In this document: positions 1 through 8,049 of the stretch, piece after piece
Layout of the letters: each line of letters starts with the position of its first letter
Numbering within the stretch: the first letter of the stretch is position 1
NCBI RefSeq assembly: GCF_002760615.1
Contig: NZ_AWWI01000066.1
Coordinates: forward strand, 1 to 64,000
Reading direction: 5' to 3'
From: Puniceibacterium antarcticum
GTDB taxonomy: Bacteria; Pseudomonadota; Alphaproteobacteria; Rhodobacterales; Rhodobacteraceae
Length of the DNA stretch: 64,000 bases
Notes under the pieces: model-generated
Seen by the model: only the letters and a program-made list of their open reading frames with translations
Database searches by the model: none
Told to the model about the DNA's origin: nothing
Made by a program: the position numbers and the translations under genes

Positions 1-468
1 ATGATCGGGCTGCGCTCCGAGGAGGAAATCGCGGCGCGGATTGCCGCGTTGCGCGAGGATGCCGCTGAGCCGCCGCTGAGCGCCGGGCAGGTCGAGCTGA
101 TCGATTCGGTGCTCGCGGTGCGGGAAACCTGTGTCTTTGCGCTGGAGCATCTGCGCGACATCGCGGTGGATCTGCCCGCCATCGGTGATGCGGTCGAGCG
201 ATTCGCGCAGCGCTGTGAGGCACTGTCCGCGCGTGGGGTCGATGTGGCGACGCTGGATTTCGAGGCGTCTTACGGGCGCACCTCGATGGAATATTACGAC
301 GGCTTCGTCTTTGGCTTTTACCCCGAGGCGCGGCCCGATCTGCCGCCCGTGGCCACCGGCGGGCGCTATGATGCGCTGACCCAGCGGCTGGGGCAGGGCG
401 CGTCGATCCCGGCGGTGGGCGGGGTGATCCGGCCCGATATCCTCTGCGCGATGGAGACAAAGCTATGA
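1..468 (+). CDS. hisZ: ATP phosphoribosyltransferase regulatory subunit HisZ (C-terminal part)
   Basis: The reading frame is open at the left edge, so only the last 155 codons are present. HisZ is a catalytically inactive relative of histidyl-tRNA synthetase that forms an octamer with short HisG for the first step of histidine synthesis. The class II synthetase-like core is visible near the end: an EYYDGFVFGFY stretch, then TGGRYDAL and AVGGVIRPD. The stop overlaps the hisG start by 4 bases (ATGA), the usual hisZG coupling. The first ATG at base 1 is probably internal, since HisZ is normally about 360 residues. Confidence 0.9.
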   Translation: MIGLRSEEEIAARIAALREDAAEPPLSAGQVELIDSVLAVRETCVFALEHLRDIAVDLPAIGDAVERFAQRCEALSARGVDVATLDFEASYGRTSMEYYDGFVFGFYPEARPDLPPVATGGRYDALTQRLGQGASIPAVGGVIRPDILCAMETKL

Positions 469-1184
469 GCGTGAAGCTGGGGGTGCCGTCCAAGGGGCGG
501 CTGATGGAAAAGACCTTCGAGTGGTTCGCCCAGCATGGCATCACGCTGAGCCGGACCGGGTCGGAGCGCGAATATGCCGGGGCGGTGGCGGGGGTGGAGG
601 GCATCGACCTTGTGCTGTTGTCCGCCGGGGAAATCCCGCGCGAGCTGGCCGCCGGGCGCATTCATCTGGGGGTGACGGGCACTGATCTGATCCGCGAAAA
701 GCTGGTGCAGTGGGATCAGAAGGTCGAAGAGGTGCGCGCGCTGGGGTTTGGCTTTGCTGACCTGATCGTTGCGGTGCCGCAGGCCTGGGTCGATGTGGAC
801 ACGCTGGATGATCTGGATGCGGCGGCGGCGGCGTTCCGGGCCGAGCATGGATTCCGCCTGCGGATCGCGACCAAGTATCACCGGCTGACGCGGGAGTATC
901 TGCGTTATGGCGGGGTGTCGGATTACCAGCTGGTCGATAGTCAGGGCGCGACCGAAGGCACGGTCAAGAACCTGACCGCCGAGGCCGTGGCCGACATCAC
1001 GTCGAGCGGGGAGACGCTGCGGGCCAACCACCTCAAGATCCTGAGCGAGGAGCCGGTGTTGCGCTCGCAGGCGACGCTGTTCCGCAGCCGCACGGCGCCG
1101 CGCGATCCCGAGCACAATCGCGCGCTGATGGCGTTGTATGATGCGCTGGGGCTGGATGTGCGCAACCGTCAGAGTGCGGGCTGA
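465..1184 (+). CDS. hisG: ATP phosphoribosyltransferase, short-form HisG
   Basis: Catalyses ATP + PRPP to phosphoribosyl-ATP, the committed step of histidine synthesis. At 239 residues it lacks the regulatory C-terminal ACT-like domain of long HisG, which fits its dependence on the HisZ encoded just upstream. Visible family features are KGRLMEKT near the N-terminus, the GVTGTDLI segment, and the phosphoribosyl-binding stretch GATEGTVKNLTAEAVADI followed by SSGETLRAN. The start is fixed by the 4-base overlap with hisZ. No further his gene follows, so this is the end of the operon. Confidence 0.95.
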   Translation: MSVKLGVPSKGRLMEKTFEWFAQHGITLSRTGSEREYAGAVAGVEGIDLVLLSAGEIPRELAAGRIHLGVTGTDLIREKLVQWDQKVEEVRALGFGFADLIVAVPQAWVDVDTLDDLDAAAAAFRAEHGFRLRIATKYHRLTREYLRYGGVSDYQLVDSQGATEGTVKNLTAEAVADITSSGETLRANHLKILSEEPVLRSQATLFRSRTAPRDPEHNRALMALYDALGLDVRNRQSAG

Positions 1185-1323
1185 GGTGATCGTGCGGGCC
1201 GCATTTGCGGCGTTGCGCTGGTGCGCTGGCACCGTTGCGCGCGGCCAGGTGATTTGGCCGGATGTGACAACCGGTGCGGGGTGTGTCGTGTCGGGCCTGA
1301 GACGTTTTTGAAAGAGAGAACAG

Positions 1324-1917
1324 ATGATTGCGCCCATTACCTTTCGACCCGCCCGAAGCGGAGACTGCTCTGACCTTGCCGTGCTGAGCGATATGGCGTC
1401 GCGGCGTCTGGCCTCTGCCATGTGGGACCGGGCCGCCGGAGCGGGACAGTCCGGTCTGGAAATCGGGCGCGAGAAGATCCGGACCGATGTCGGACAGACG
1501 TTTCATTACACGCATTGGGTGGTGGCAGAGCGGGACGGTCAGCTGCTGGGCGGCATGAACAGCTGTCGTATTGCCAGGGTGTCCGGGACGAGCGCGCAGG
1601 CGGAGCTGCCTGAATTTTTGGTGCCGCTGAACGCGCTCAAGGCGGTTGCCGTGGGGACGTGGTACATTGCGACCGCCGCTGTGCTGCCCGAAGCGCGGGG
1701 ACAGGGCGTTGGATCTGCGCTGCTGGCCAAGGCGGAAGAACTTGCGCGTGACGCGGGGTGCAGACAGCTGACCCTTATGGTGGGCAGTTTCAACGCGGGC
1801 GCGCATCGTCTGTATCTGCGCTGCGGGTTTCGCGAATGGGACCGGCGTGGCTTTGTGCCATTTGACCGGTCGGACCAGAGCGGCGAGTGGATTCTGATGG
1901 TTCGGGACCTGCCGTAG
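1324..1917 (+). CDS. GNAT family N-acetyltransferase
   Basis: 197-residue single-domain acetyltransferase. The acetyl-CoA binding motif A is clear around residues 120-140 (VLPEARGQGVGSALL, the R/Q-x-x-G-x-G pattern), followed by an AxxLY-type helix (AHRLYLRCGF). The substrate is not predictable. A purine-rich AAAGAGAGAA lies just before the ATG. It stands alone between hisG (139 bases upstream) and choX (227 bases downstream) with no obvious operon partner; the two short spacers show nothing I can name. Confidence 0.8.
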   Translation: MIAPITFRPARSGDCSDLAVLSDMASRRLASAMWDRAAGAGQSGLEIGREKIRTDVGQTFHYTHWVVAERDGQLLGGMNSCRIARVSGTSAQAELPEFLVPLNALKAVAVGTWYIATAAVLPEARGQGVGSALLAKAEELARDAGCRQLTLMVGSFNAGAHRLYLRCGFREWDRRGFVPFDRSDQSGEWILMVRDLP

Positions 1918-2144
1918 CGCGTTCTGAAGGCGCGCGGTTGGCCAGAGGGACGGGGGCGCGCAGATCCGGTTGACGCCCAAGCTGAAACGCCCGGGAATCC
2001 GGGGTGCGCGCATTGTATGCGCCGCCGCGATATCCTGCGGCTTTTGCGGGCTGTGACGGGGCGGTCAGGGCCCCGGCGGTTGCACTGGGCGCCAAATCAG
2101 CGCTAGTTCGCGGCAGAAATACAAAAACCAACCGGGAGAAGACC

Positions 2145-3071
2145 ATGATCAAGACCGCCACAGGCGCCATCGCGCTGTCACTTGCTGCAAGTGCTGCTTT
2201 TGCCAATTGCGAAGAGGTGCGGTTTTCCGATGTCGGCTGGACCGATATCACCGCGACCACGGCGGCGGCGTCGGTTGTGCTCGAGGCGCTGGGGTATGAG
2301 ACCGATACCAAGCTGTTGTCGGTGCCGGTGACCTATACCTCTATGGCGGCGGGGGATATCGACGTCTTCCTGGGCAACTGGATGCCGACGATGGAGGCTG
2401 ATATCGCGCCCTATCGTGAGGCTGGCAGCGTGGACACCGTGCGCGCCAACCTTGAGGGCGCAAAGTACACGCTGGCGACCAATGCTGCCGGTGCGGCGCT
2501 GGGCATCGAGTCCTTTGCGAGCATTGCCGCACATGCGGATGCGCTGGACGGCAACATCTATGGCATCGAGCCGGGCAATGACGGCAACCGGCTGATCCTG
2601 GACATGATCGAGGCGGATGCCTTTGGGTTAAAGGATTTCGACGTCAAGGAAAGTTCGGAACAGGGGATGCTGGCGCAGGTGGAGCGCCTGTCCAACCGGG
2701 ACGAGCCGATCGTGTTCCTTGGCTGGGAGCCGCATCCGATGAATGCGAACTATGATCTGACCTATCTGACCGGGGGGGATGATTATTTTGGTCCCGATCT
2801 GGGGGGTGCTACGGTCTATACCAACACCCGCGCGGGATATGTTGCGGAATGCCCGAACGTGGGCAAGTTGCTGAACAACATGGTCTTTTCTCTGGAGATG
2901 GAGAACGAGATCATGGGTGCGATCCTGGACGGGGGGCAGGACCCGAAAGAGGCGGCGGCGACCTGGATTGCGGCCAATTATGACGCGGTGATCCCGGTCT
3001 GGCTGGACGGCGTGACCATGCTGGACGGCACCGACGCGATGGCGGCGGCGCAGGAAAGCCTTGCCAACTGA
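2145..3071 (+). CDS. choX: Choline ABC transporter, periplasmic binding protein ChoX
   Basis: 308-residue OpuAC-type binding protein with a cleaved-type signal peptide (MIKTATGAIALSLAASAAFA). The choline aromatic box described for Sinorhizobium meliloti ChoX (Trp43, Trp90, Tyr119, Trp205, with Asn156 and Asp45) is matched here by W32, W79, Y108, W194, N145 and D34, all shifted by exactly 11. That argues for choline rather than a generic quaternary amine. The start was chosen for the GGGAGAAG ribosome site at 2133-2140 and the signal peptide; longer in-frame starts lack both. First gene of choXWV. Confidence 0.92.
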   Translation: MIKTATGAIALSLAASAAFANCEEVRFSDVGWTDITATTAAASVVLEALGYETDTKLLSVPVTYTSMAAGDIDVFLGNWMPTMEADIAPYREAGSVDTVRANLEGAKYTLATNAAGAALGIESFASIAAHADALDGNIYGIEPGNDGNRLILDMIEADAFGLKDFDVKESSEQGMLAQVERLSNRDEPIVFLGWEPHPMNANYDLTYLTGGDDYFGPDLGGATVYTNTRAGYVAECPNVGKLLNNMVFSLEMENEIMGAILDGGQDPKEAAATWIAANYDAVIPVWLDGVTMLDGTDAMAAAQESLAN

Positions 3072-3082
3072 TTGATCGTTCA

Positions 3083-3111
3083 AGGCCTGCCCTTGAGCAG
3101 AGGGCAGGCCT
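3083..3111 (+). terminator. Intercistronic hairpin between choX and choW
   Basis: Perfect 11-base inverted repeat (AGGCCTGCCCT, 7-base loop, AGGGCAGGCCT) 11 bases after the choX stop. It is not followed by a T-run, so it is more likely a partial terminator or a 3' stabilising hairpin that lets the binding protein be made in excess over the permease. This is a common layout for ABC operons. Confidence 0.55.
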
Positions 3112-3374
3112 GCCTTGCGGTCGTCGGTGTCTTTCAGAGGGGGATATGGTGACTGTCCGTCCTGGCGGAGCAGTGCCGCAGGTCGCTGGCCAGAGTTGCG
3201 AAAAAGGCGATTCTGCGAGCCAGTGACGTCTGAAGCCGGTGCATCAAGCCGCTTTATCTGGCCGAGAGACTGGCAGCGCTATTTGCAGAAGGCCGGAAAT
3301 ATTGCCCTTGTCCGGTAATCCGATTTGATCGGGCATCATAAAACACTTCATTTGAAACGACCAAGGGGACAGGC
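3112..3374. other. Intergenic region between choX hairpin and choW
   Basis: About 260 bases without a convincing gene. Apart from the AAGGGGAC ribosome site just before the choW ATG at 3375, I see no promoter or operator that I can support. A 67-codon frame at 3115-3318 has no ribosome site and no family resemblance. Confidence 0.5.
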
Positions 3375-4208
3375 ATGAACTGGCTGAGCGACAACAAGAT
3401 CCCCATCGGGGACTGGGCCGAGGCGATCTTTGGCTGGCTGCAGAAAAACGGCGGCTGGTTCTTTGACGGCATGGCTGTCGCGATGGAGGGGCTGATTGCC
3501 GCGATCCTGTGGGTGTTGCAAACGCCGCCCGAATTGCTGGTGATTGCGGCCTTTGTGGCGCTGACATGGGTGATCCAGCGCGGCTGGAAGCTACCCCTGC
3601 TGATCGCCGTCGGGTTCTTGTTCATCGTCAATCAGGGTTATTGGGAGGAAACGACCGAAAGCCTGACGCTGGTGCTGTCGGCCTGTGTGGTCTGCATGGG
3701 CGTCGGCGTGCCCATCGGCATTGCGGTGGCGCACCGGCCCAAGCTTTATGCCTGGATGCGTCCGGTTCTGGACCTGATGCAGACGCTGCCGACCTTTGTC
3801 TATCTGATCCCGGCGATTGTGTTCTTTGGCATCGGCATGGTGCCGGGGCTGATCGCCACGGTGATCTTTGTGGTGCCCGCGCCGATCCGGCTGACGCATC
3901 TGGGCATTTCCAGCACGCCGACGGCGCTGCTGGAGGCGGCAGAGGCGTTTGGGGCAAAGCCAAGCCAGACCCTGTGGAAGATCGAGCTGCCCTATGCGCT
4001 GCCGCAGATCATGGCGGGGCTGAATCAGACGATCATGCTGTCGCTGTCGATGGTGGTGATTGCGGCGCTGGTGGGGGCAGATGGTCTGGGTGTGCCGGTG
4101 GTGCGCGCGCTGAACCGGGTCGATACGGGGCTGGGGTTTGAAAGTGGTTTCGTGATCGTGGTGGTCGCCATCATGCTGGACCGGATGCTGCGGGTGGGCG
4201 ACAAATGA
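3375..4208 (+). CDS. choW: Choline ABC transporter permease ChoW
   Basis: 277-residue inner-membrane permease of the OpuAB/ProW type. It has an N-terminal amphipathic region, then about six membrane segments between residues 40 and 270. The cytoplasmic EAA-type loop that docks on the ATPase is visible as EAAEAFGAKPSQTLWKIELPYALP. Preceded by AAGGGGAC and overlapping choV by 4 bases. Works with ChoX and ChoV to import choline for glycine betaine synthesis or carbon use. Confidence 0.92.
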   Translation: MNWLSDNKIPIGDWAEAIFGWLQKNGGWFFDGMAVAMEGLIAAILWVLQTPPELLVIAAFVALTWVIQRGWKLPLLIAVGFLFIVNQGYWEETTESLTLVLSACVVCMGVGVPIGIAVAHRPKLYAWMRPVLDLMQTLPTFVYLIPAIVFFGIGMVPGLIATVIFVVPAPIRLTHLGISSTPTALLEAAEAFGAKPSQTLWKIELPYALPQIMAGLNQTIMLSLSMVVIAALVGADGLGVPVVRALNRVDTGLGFESGFVIVVVAIMLDRMLRVGDK

Positions 4209-5227
4209 GCAAGGCCGTCATATTCGACAAGGTGTGCATCCTGTTCGGGTCATCCCCGGACAAGGCGCTGCCACTGGCCGATCAGGGCATGACCCGCAGC
4301 GAAATTCAGGCCCAGACCGATCAGGTGCTGGGCGTGCATGACTGCAGCCTTGAGGTGGAAGAGGGTGAGATCCTTGTCCTGATGGGGCTGTCGGGGTCGG
4401 GCAAGTCGACGTTGCTGCGCGCGGTCAACGGGCTGAACCCGGTGGTGCGCGGGTCGGTGTCGGTGAATGACGGTGGAGCGATGGTGAATGTCACCACCTG
4501 CACTGCCAAGGCGCTTCGGCGCATCCGCCAGAGCCGCGTTGCCATGGTGTTTCAGCAGTTCGGCCTGCTGCCCTGGCGCACGGTGGCGGAAAACGTCGGC
4601 TTTGGTCTGGAACTGGCCGGTGTGCCGGATCGCGAGCGCGCCGATAGGGTGGCGGCGCAGCTGGAACTGGTCGGCCTGTCGGAACGGGCCGGGGCGCGGG
4701 TGGCGGAACTGTCGGGGGGCATGCAACAGCGCGTTGGCCTGGCGCGCGCTTTTGCGACCGAGGCGCCGATCCTGCTGATGGACGAACCGTTTTCGGCGCT
4801 GGACCCGCTGATCCGCACGCGGCTGCAGGATGAGCTGCTGGAGCTGCAGGCCCGGCTGAAACGCACGATCATCTTTGTCAGCCACGATCTCGACGAGGCG
4901 TTCAAGCTGGGCGGGCGGATCGCGATCATGGAGGGCGGGCGCATCGTGCAATGCGGCACCCCGCGCGAGATCTTTTCCAACCCGACGTCGGAGTATGTGG
5001 CGGAATTTGTCGCCAACATGAACCCGCTGGGCGTGCTGACGGCGCGGGATGTGATGGTTGCCGGGTCTGGGGACGGCGCGGGGGATGGCGCTGAGGTCGA
5101 TGCAGAGCTTGCCGTGCGGGATGTGATGCTGCGGCTGCGGGATCAGCCGGGCCTGACGGTCACCGCGCGAGGAGAGGCGATCGGGCGTGTGACAGCACAG
5201 AGCATTGTGGCGCGGCTGAGCCTTTAG
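4205..5227 (+). CDS. choV: Choline ABC transporter ATP-binding protein ChoV
   Basis: 340-residue ProV/OpuAA-type ATPase. Walker A GLSGSGKSTLLR, signature LSGGMQQRVGLARA, Walker B ILLMDEPFSALD and the switch His in IFVSHDLDEA are intact. About 65 residues after the ATPase core (from roughly residue 275) form a short CBS-like tail. The start overlaps choW (ATGA). No betaine genes (betA, betB, betC, betI) sit next to it here, unlike many relatives. Confidence 0.92.
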   Translation: MSKAVIFDKVCILFGSSPDKALPLADQGMTRSEIQAQTDQVLGVHDCSLEVEEGEILVLMGLSGSGKSTLLRAVNGLNPVVRGSVSVNDGGAMVNVTTCTAKALRRIRQSRVAMVFQQFGLLPWRTVAENVGFGLELAGVPDRERADRVAAQLELVGLSERAGARVAELSGGMQQRVGLARAFATEAPILLMDEPFSALDPLIRTRLQDELLELQARLKRTIIFVSHDLDEAFKLGGRIAIMEGGRIVQCGTPREIFSNPTSEYVAEFVANMNPLGVLTARDVMVAGSGDGAGDGAEVDAELAVRDVMLRLRDQPGLTVTARGEAIGRVTAQSIVARLSL

Positions 5228-5278
5228 CGCGACACGCTCTGGCAGGTGCCGACCGGTGCCCCGGGCGGCTGTGATGCC

Positions 5279-5541
5279 TCAGGTGAGGTGGTTGAGGTAG
5301 ATGCCTGCGCCGACGCGGTTGCGGATCAGGCGCACGGCGCCCTGCCTCCCGGGCGTCGCTGACCAGCGTTTGGTGTCGCCCTGTTCGGCCTCCCAGACCG
5401 GCAAGACACGGCCCTGAGCGTCGCGGTCGCGGCCGAGCAGGTCCGAGATGGTGAGGGCGACATCGACCAGAGCGGTGGGGGCGTGTTTGATGCCGCCCCG
5501 GCCACCGGGGAATCCCAGATCATCACTGTCGACATCTCCTA
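5279..5541 (-). pseudogene. Coding relic, possibly the C-terminus of a sulfatase-like protein
   Basis: On the minus strand an uninterrupted frame ends at 5279-5281 and reads as a believable protein end: GGIKHAPTALVDVALTISDLLG, then GRVLPVWEAEQGDT, finishing RNRVGAGIYLNHLT. The segment around APTALVDVALTISDLLG resembles the sulfatase pattern 'PTSLVDVAPTLADLAG'. There is no start codon or ribosome site, and the frame is broken where it meets the next relic near 5541. The sulfatase idea is weak; that this is old coding sequence is better supported. Confidence 0.35.
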
Positions 5542-5800
5542 GCCGTTTGGGGTGTCGTTCAGATCGGCCCAGAGCGCCTTGCCCAGCATCGCGCCGTCGA
5601 TGACGAGGGCCAGCGCCTGATGAGCGCGCTTATCTTCCAGCGGACCGTCGGGGTGGAAGACCAGCATGTGGCTGTTGTCCAGCACGATGCGTTCGACCTT
5701 GAGATCGTCATAGCGTTCGACGGTGGCGATCTGGTCCGGCGGGATTTTGACGGAGGTGTCGTAAGCGCCCGAAACAAGGCCCGCGATACATGCCAAAACA
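5539..5800 (-). pseudogene. Relic of a family 5 (peptide/nickel type) extracellular solute-binding protein
   Basis: The minus-strand frame contains SGAYDTSVKIPPDQIATVE, then VLDNSHMLVFHPDGPL and DKRAHQALALVIDGAMLGKA. These match the internal SBP_bac_5 pattern (substrate protein 'F.t..pPlsDkrvRqAlalAiDR..l...lw.g'). Real members are 500-600 residues; only about 85 related residues remain, with no N-terminus, no signal peptide, and a stop right after NDTPNG. It lies directly downstream of the PfpI gene and a large palindrome, in a patch of decayed genes. Confidence 0.55.
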
Positions 5801-5819
5801 TCGGGTACCTTACGGAAGG

Positions 5820-5849
5820 TCTGGGCCATCCCACGTGGGACGGCCCAGA
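5820..5849. repeat. 30-base near-perfect palindrome
   Basis: TCTGGGCCATCCC-ACGT-GGGACGGCCCAGA, with 14 of 15 base pairs; the one mismatch is a U-G wobble on the minus-strand RNA. It begins 9 bases after the PfpI stop. It could be a terminator without a U-tract, or a scar from the rearrangement that left the relics beyond it. Confidence 0.7.
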
Positions 5850-5857
5850 AAAGCGGT

Positions 5858-6532
5858 TCAGAGCAGGGCGAGCAGCTTGTGCGCTGCCTCTTCGGAGGAG
5901 GCGGGGTTCTGGCCGGTGACCAGCTTTCCATCCGTCACGACGAAGGATGCCCAATCGGCGCCTTTCTGGTAGGTGCCGCCATTGGATTTCAGCATATCCT
6001 CGACCAGGAAGGGGACGACCTTGGTCAGGCCGACGGCCTCTTCTTCGGTATTGGTGAAGCCGGTCACGGTCTTGCCCGAGACAAGCGGTTTGCCGTCCGT
6101 GCCCATCGTGTGGCGGAATACGCCCGGGGCGTGGCAGACCGCGCCGACGGGGCGGTCGGAAGCGGCAAAGGCTTCGATCAGGGCCTTGCTGTCGCCATCC
6201 TCGGCCAGATCCCAGAGCGGGCCGTGACCACCTGGGTAGAAGATCGCATCAAAGCCATCCGCCGAAACCGTGGACAGGACCGTTGTGTGGGCCAGATCCT
6301 TTTGCGCGGCATCATCGCCCTTGAAGCGTCTGGTTGCTTCGGTCTGGGCGTCGTCTGCGTCGCTTGAGGGATCCAGCGGCGGCTGACCGCCCTTGGGCGA
6401 GGCCAGAGTGACCTCGGCGCCTGCGTCCTTGAAGACGTAGTAAGGGGCGGCGAATTCTTCGAGCCAGAAGCCGGTCTTTTTGCCGGTATCGCCGAGCGTG
6501 TCATGCGATGTGAGAACCATGAGAATTTTCAT
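5858..6532 (-). CDS. DJ-1/PfpI family protein (type 1 glutamine amidotransferase-like)
   Basis: 224 residues, the length of the YhbO/HchA-like subgroup. The nucleophile elbow is AVCHAPG with C133 followed by H134. The acid partner lies in GFWLEEFAAP (E25/E26), and H103 is in YPGGHGPLWDL. Family members are chaperones, glyoxalase III or deglycase-like stress proteins; which applies cannot be told. It reads in the same direction as the oxidoreductase upstream (43 bases apart), so the two may be co-transcribed as a carbonyl-stress pair. Confidence 0.88.
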   Translation of the reverse strand: MKILMVLTSHDTLGDTGKKTGFWLEEFAAPYYVFKDAGAEVTLASPKGGQPPLDPSSDADDAQTEATRRFKGDDAAQKDLAHTTVLSTVSADGFDAIFYPGGHGPLWDLAEDGDSKALIEAFAASDRPVGAVCHAPGVFRHTMGTDGKPLVSGKTVTGFTNTEEEAVGLTKVVPFLVEDMLKSNGGTYQKGADWASFVVTDGKLVTGQNPASSEEAAHKLLALL

Positions 6533-6575
6533 CGGGGGTTTCCCTCTTTTATAGGTGTTTCAGATTTTTGATGCT

Positions 6576-7607
6576 TCAGGCGGTCAGCTTGACCACACGT
6601 TTGCCAAAGGCTTTGCCGTTCAGCAGGCCGACAAAGGCGGCGGGGGCCTGTTCCAGGCCTTCGATCACCTCTTCGCGGTACTTGATCTTGCCGTCGCGCA
6701 CCCAATCGCCCATCTGCTTGGAAAACTCGGGGTAGAGATGGCCGAAATCTTCAAAGACGATAAAGCCACGGAGCGTCATGCGCTTGCGCAGCACCATACC
6801 CATCAGCAGGCTCAGCCGGTCAGGACCATCGGGCAGGGAGGTGGCGTTGTATTGCGAGATCACGCCACAGACCGGGATGCGGGCCGAGGTGTTGAGCAGC
6901 GGCATGACCGCATCGAACACCGCGCCGCCGACGTTTTCGAAATAGATGTCGATGCCGTCGGGCGCGGCGGCCTTCAGCGCGGCGGGAAAGCCGTCTGCCT
7001 TGTAATCCACGCAGGCGTCAAACCCGAGGGTGTCGACCACATGGGCGCATTTTTCCGCGCCGCCGGCGACGCCGACAACCCGCAGGCCAAGGATCTTGCC
7101 GATCTGGCCGACCGTGGCGCCGACCGGGCCGCTGGCGCCGGCAACCACAAGGGTTTCACCGGCTTTAGGTTGGCCGATCTGGGTCAGGCCGGTCCAGGCG
7201 GTCAGGCCCGGCATGCCCAGCACACCAAGCGCCCAGGATTTGTTTTCGGGATCCTTGCCCAAGTTGATCACGCCGGTGCCGTCTGACAGAGCGTAATCCT
7301 GCCAGCCGCCAAAGGCGACAACCCAGTCGTCCTTTTCAAAGCCCTTCACATCCGAGGACATGACTTGCGCCACCGTGCCGCCGACCATCGTCTGCCCGAT
7401 TTCGACCGGGGCGGCGTAGGAGGGGGCGTCGCTCATCCGGCCGCGCATGTAGGGGTCGAGCGAGAGGTATTCGTTGCGCAGCAGCATCTGGCCCTTTCCG
7501 GGCGTTGGCAGGGCTTCGGTTTCGAGGCGCAGGGTGTTGTCGTCGGGTTCGCCCTTGGGGCGTTCGGCGAGGATGAACTTGCGGTTCTGGGTCTGGGACT
7601 GGGACAT
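6576..7607 (-). CDS. NADP-dependent medium-chain oxidoreductase (CurA / leukotriene B4 dehydrogenase type)
   Basis: 343-residue zinc-independent MDR enzyme that reduces activated double bonds in alpha,beta-unsaturated ketones or aldehydes. The N-terminal NRKFILAERPKGEP and the LDPYMRGRM segment are typical of the CurA/PTGR group. The nucleotide-binding glycine motif is VAGASGPVGATVGQIGKILG (about residues 155-175). An AAAGGAC ribosome site precedes the ATG. An inverted repeat at 7629-7647 sits in the promoter. Likely role: detoxifying reactive enones. Confidence 0.88.
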   Translation of the reverse strand: MSQSQTQNRKFILAERPKGEPDDNTLRLETEALPTPGKGQMLLRNEYLSLDPYMRGRMSDAPSYAAPVEIGQTMVGGTVAQVMSSDVKGFEKDDWVVAFGGWQDYALSDGTGVINLGKDPENKSWALGVLGMPGLTAWTGLTQIGQPKAGETLVVAGASGPVGATVGQIGKILGLRVVGVAGGAEKCAHVVDTLGFDACVDYKADGFPAALKAAAPDGIDIYFENVGGAVFDAVMPLLNTSARIPVCGVISQYNATSLPDGPDRLSLLMGMVLRKRMTLRGFIVFEDFGHLYPEFSKQMGDWVRDGKIKYREEVIEGLEQAPAAFVGLLNGKAFGKRVVKLTA

Positions 7608-7628
7608 GGATCGGGTCCTTTCTTTCTG

Positions 7629-7647
7629 GTCGGACGGTGCGTCCGAC
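7629..7647. promoter_or_regulatory. Operator-like inverted repeat upstream of the MDR oxidoreductase
   Basis: GTCGGAC-GGTGC-GTCCGAC, a perfect 7-base inverted repeat centred about 31 bases upstream of the start codon at 7607. The size and position suit a TetR-family repressor site. No regulator gene is adjacent, so the protein that binds is unknown. Confidence 0.5.
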
Positions 7648-8024
7648 AGTCTGTTGCGCGAAACCGGTTCGGGGTTCCGGATGCCACCGGGGCCGGTGAT
7701 CGGCGGCGGCAGCGGGTCTGTCTGTTAGCTGTGGGCGCGCGGCGCGATTACAAGGCCTGCGTCCGGGGCCAAACGGTTGATCTGGCGGGGGCTTTTGGCT
7801 TGCGGTGTCTTTTCGTGATCCTGGGGCAGGGTGGGCGAGCGCCCGCATGCGCAGGGTGTCGGGTATTGGGTGCGCGGGTGTTTTTTCTGGTTCAAGATAT
7901 TGTTATTAAAGGGATAAGTTTCACTTTTTGGGACGAGGTTATGGGGCGGAATGGAGATCGTGGCAGCGCGGGTCCGGCGAAACGATGCCGGGGCCGGGTC
8001 ATGTTTCGACCAGGCTTTGCCGGT
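7648..8024. other. Intergenic region without a recognisable gene
   Basis: About 380 bases between the oxidoreductase promoter and the end of ackA. It holds an AT-richer stretch near 7890-7935 that may contain the promoter for the minus-strand oxidoreductase. Frames across it have poor composition and no family resemblance. Confidence 0.5.
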
Positions 8025-8047
8025 CCGGCGCGACCCTGCCGCGCCGG
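8025..8047 (-). terminator. Hairpin directly after ackA
   Basis: CCGGCGCG-ACCCTGC-CGCGCCGG, a perfect 8-base GC stem starting 3 bases beyond the ackA stop on the minus strand. No U-tract follows, so it is only a likely end of the phaC-ackA operon. Confidence 0.45.
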
Positions 8048-8049
8048 GG

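Noticed and set aside
366-1421. Long minus-strand open frame opposite hisZ/hisG
   Set aside because: Arg/His/Gln-rich shadow of a GC-rich coding region; hisG fits its known family on the plus strand.
5326-5535. 69-codon minus-strand frame as a gene
   Set aside because: Ser/Pro/Arg-rich shadow; another minus-strand frame of the same DNA gives a more protein-like sequence (the relic at 5279-5541).
7648-8049. Possible small gene in the gap before ackA
   Set aside because: Frames there lack ribosome sites and family resemblance and have odd amino acid content.
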